From Alteromonas sp. KUL49 (GTDB lineage: Bacteria; Pseudomonadota; Gammaproteobacteria; Enterobacterales; Alteromonadaceae), in contig NZ_BJKL01000003.1 of assembly GCF_006538345.1 (NCBI RefSeq), forward strand, positions 248,001-312,000: 64,000 nt of DNA, read 5' to 3'. Shown piece after piece: positions 62,135-64,000 of the stretch. Position 1 is the first letter of the stretch. Each line of letters starts with the position of its first letter. The position numbers and the translations under genes are program-made. The notes beneath the pieces are model-generated. The model was not told the DNA's origin and did not search any database. It saw nothing but the letters and a program-made list of their open reading frames with translations.

Positions 62135-63549
62135 TAGATCTGCGACTCTGGCAACAGATTTGCCATGACCAAGCCATTACGCATTTTATGAATGGCTATC
62201 ACCAATTCGGTTGTTTAGCGACGCCGGGGGCGGGTAAAACCATCTTTGCTGCGGCGACAATAAAGCGTCTATTCGATTTGGATATGATCGATTATGTGAT
62301 ATGTGTGGCTCCTTCATTAACCGTCAAAGCGGGATTAAGAAGCACGTTTGAACACGTCCTGTCTCTTCCTATGGATGGGCAGTTTAATGCAGTGGGTGTT
62401 TGTATGACGTACCAAAGTTTAGCGAGTCTACCCCCTGCGCTTCTCAATCGGCTGCGTAGCTATCGACTCGCTATCGTTTTGGATGAAATCCATCATTGCG
62501 GTGGCCAGGATAAAGCCGAAGCCACAGCATGGGCCGATCCGCTTTTGGCCTTGACTTATCAAAATGAACAAGCTTATACCTTGTCGTTATCCGGAACGCC
62601 CTGGCGTTCCGACCGTTTGCCGGTCACCACGCTGCGCTACAATGCATTATTGTCTCCACAGATGCACTATTGTTATGGCTTAAAAGAAGCCATAGCCGAT
62701 GACGTTTGCCGCGCCCCGATAGTGTCGGTCATCGATAACGAACACTGGACAGTCACCACTGAGCAAGACGGCACCACTCATCATGCCTCTTTAGCATCCT
62801 TGTTATCCCATGATGGTCTGCGTTACGAGATGGTGCTTGAAAATCCACGATTTGTTAGTCATATGCTTAGCCTGTCAGTACAAGAATTAACAAAAAGACG
62901 CAGGCGTTATGCCGATGCGGGCGGTTTGGTTATTGCGTCTTCCATTGCGCACGCGAAATACATTCAAGCTGAACTAGAGAGCATGACGCATGAACCGATT
63001 TGTATCATCACCAGCGAAGATCCCGATAGCCAAGACAAACTCAACCGATACCGAAAAAGTCGCCAAAAATGGCTGGTCACGGTCGGTATGGTCACAGAAG
63101 GCACCGATATCCCCCGTTTGCAGGTATGTTGTCATTTAAGTCGAATCTGTACGGAGCTGCATTTTAGACAAGTGCTTGGTCGGGTGCTTCGACGTCGCGA
63201 GAAACGCGATGCCAATACAGCGGTACTATTCATTCCGGCTCAACCTGATCTGATTACCTTTGCCAATCGCCTGCAATGCGAAGTGCCGGATGCCGTTGTG
63301 ATTGACCGCCCAAAATTGACGTCGACACAAACAATAGGCGTTTCACCGTCCTCAACATTCCCTCTTTCACCTGTTAAGCACACGCCCGACAGGGTTTCCG
63401 ATGAGAACAATGTCGATGACAATACAAGTGTGGTCACTTCATCAATAATACGCGCGCACTTACTCCCTTCCACAAATACAGTGACATCAAGCGAAGTGAG
63501 TGTGAGTGCCTACGGAAAATACAAAGAAGAGGTTTTGCGTTACATCTAG
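62131..63549 (+). CDS. SF2 DEAD/DEAH-type helicase
   Basis: This 472-residue protein has Walker A TPGAGKT (31-37), DEIHH (about 117-121), SGTPWR (about 155), VTEGTDIP (about 320) and RQVLGRVLRR (about 347), a complete set of superfamily 2 motifs in the style of restriction or Rad25-like helicases. The last 80 residues are a Ser/Thr-rich, probably disordered tail ending YGKYKEEVLRYI. It lacks a nuclease domain. It is coupled to the 61628 gene by a 4-bp overlap and followed 320 bp later by a SprT-like gene. A role in mobile-element replication, repair or defence is inferred. Confidence 0.88.
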   Translation: MIDLRLWQQICHDQAITHFMNGYHQFGCLATPGAGKTIFAAATIKRLFDLDMIDYVICVAPSLTVKAGLRSTFEHVLSLPMDGQFNAVGVCMTYQSLASLPPALLNRLRSYRLAIVLDEIHHCGGQDKAEATAWADPLLALTYQNEQAYTLSLSGTPWRSDRLPVTTLRYNALLSPQMHYCYGLKEAIADDVCRAPIVSVIDNEHWTVTTEQDGTTHHASLASLLSHDGLRYEMVLENPRFVSHMLSLSVQELTKRRRRYADAGGLVIASSIAHAKYIQAELESMTHEPICIITSEDPDSQDKLNRYRKSRQKWLVTVGMVTEGTDIPRLQVCCHLSRICTELHFRQVLGRVLRRREKRDANTAVLFIPAQPDLITFANRLQCEVPDAVVIDRPKLTSTQTIGVSPSSTFPLSPVKHTPDRVSDENNVDDNTSVVTSSIIRAHLLPSTNTVTSSEVSVSAYGKYKEEVLRYI

Positions 63550-63869
63550 TTTATCGACCCATCTGCATCGACCGCTCTTAATTCCTCATGTAGACATTGC
63601 ATGTTTATACGTACCCATCAACGTCCCCAAACCCAGCATGGGTTTCCCTATCGCAATTCATTTCTGAGTTTTTTGGCATCTAGTATGTAATTTTTTGGAT
63701 AAACGTATGATTTAATTCTATAATGTTAGAGAAGCGATCATTCCAGAAACCTTAAAGGTTAGACCAGATTGATTTACTGTAAACATTTGAAATCTATAAA
63801 TAAAATAAATTTTCGATAAGAATATTTTGGATCGTATGATCCAAAATGAAGCGAACGGAATTAATAACG
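63550..63869. other. 320-bp intergenic region before the SprT-like gene
   Basis: This is an AT-rich region without a supported gene. It holds the 22-bp inverted repeat at 63825-63846 immediately before the SprT-like gene and presumably its promoter. No clear terminator of the helicase gene is visible. Confidence 0.55.
63825..63846. promoter_or_regulatory. Inverted repeat, probable operator of the SprT-like gene
   Basis: TTTTGGATC and GATCCAAAA are perfect 9-bp arms around GTAT. The repeat ends 24 bp before the chosen start codon (63870), a position where a bound repressor would block transcription. Confidence 0.55.
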
Positions 63870-64000
63870 ATGGCGTCAAACAAGCCGACTGAAAAAACGT
63901 ATGGGCAGCTACAGTATGCCTATGACTATTTCAATAAAAAACTGTTCAATGCCCGTTTGCCAGAGGTCGTTTTCACCTACCACAGACAAAATCGCGTCAT
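63870..64000 (+). CDS. SprT-like domain protein, N-terminal part (runs off the window)
   Basis: Only the first 43 codons are present. The stretch YGQLQYAYDYFNKKLFNARLPEVVFTYHRQ is the typical opening of SprT-like (Spartan-type) zinc metalloprotease domains; the HExxH motif would lie beyond the window. An in-frame ATG at 63846 is possible, but it overlaps the inverted repeat. A CGGAA ribosome-binding site favours 63870. Spartan-type proteases degrade proteins cross-linked to DNA. Such genes are frequent on integrative elements. Confidence 0.75.
   Translation, partial: MASNKPTEKTYGQLQYAYDYFNKKLFNARLPEVVFTYHRQNRV

Noticed and set aside
1-64000. CRISPR array, tRNA or rRNA genes
   Set aside because: No regularly spaced repeats, no tRNA cloverleaf and no rRNA-like sequence were found on reading either strand.

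Overview
The window looks like chromosomal DNA of a marine gammaproteobacterium, most likely Alteromonadales (Alteromonadaceae-like). This is inferred from the TonB receptor style, the PEP-CTERM-like tail, the abundant c-di-GMP and LytTR signalling and the moderate base composition. No rRNA or tRNA gene was found to support it. The DNA falls into a chromosomal-type left part (about 1-33.8 kb) and an accessory island (about 33.8-64 kb).

Left part. It opens with a partial membrane histidine kinase (3-1358). A lipoprotein solute-binding protein follows, translationally coupled to a GGDEF/EAL c-di-GMP enzyme that is split by a one-base indel (4760-1327, minus strand). Next come a LytT/LytS-type two-component pair (6723-4890), a TonB-dependent receptor (7199-10111) and a DUF2157-like/DUF4824-like membrane pair with a frameshift in the first gene. 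A first copper/silver efflux operon follows (12531-19299: small His/Cys-rich periplasmic protein, cusC, cusB, cusA). After it lie a 2390-residue secreted FG-GAP/cadherin/LamG protein, a PEP-CTERM-like exported protein, an unrecognised 862-residue protein on the minus strand, and a decayed two-gene locus (30246-32478) with three lesions. A phospholipase-D fragment lacking its N-terminal half (33785-32879) sits next to a tyrosine recombinase (35191-33953), which I take as the island boundary.

Island. A minus-strand czc-type operon (43802-35691) has two CDF transporters, DUF3703, a His-rich small protein, czcC, czcB and czcA, and runs divergently from a CadR/PbrR-like merR gene. Two 19-bp-spacer promoters with the same dyad precede it. 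A UPF0016/Gdt1-like gene follows beyond a terminator. A second, eight-gene minus-strand operon (53999-44343) holds glutaredoxin-MauE, a small His/Cys-rich protein, cusC, cusB, cusA, copC, copD and an NTF2-like protein. Its promoter carries a mer-operator-like dyad, opposite a MerR-like gene. Then comes a complete type II CBASS antiphage operon (59002-54551: capV, dncV-like cyclase, cap2, cap3) with a near-consensus LexA box upstream. The right end has a KfrA-like coiled-coil DNA-binding protein, a second tyrosine recombinase, an XRE regulator, a two-gene unit of a helix-turn-helix-like protein and an SF2 helicase, and the beginning of a SprT-like gene.

How it fits together. The island supplies layered metal defence (Zn/Cd/Co efflux plus Cu/Ag efflux) and phage defence, carried with recombinases. 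The left part already has its own cus operon, so the strain carries two diverged Cu/Ag RND systems. Three small His-rich secreted proteins stand at or near the head of the three RND operons and share a C-terminal (I/L/M)RPP tail. Five single-base homopolymer indels and one nonsense codon were found, all left of 33.8 kb. None was found in the island genes.
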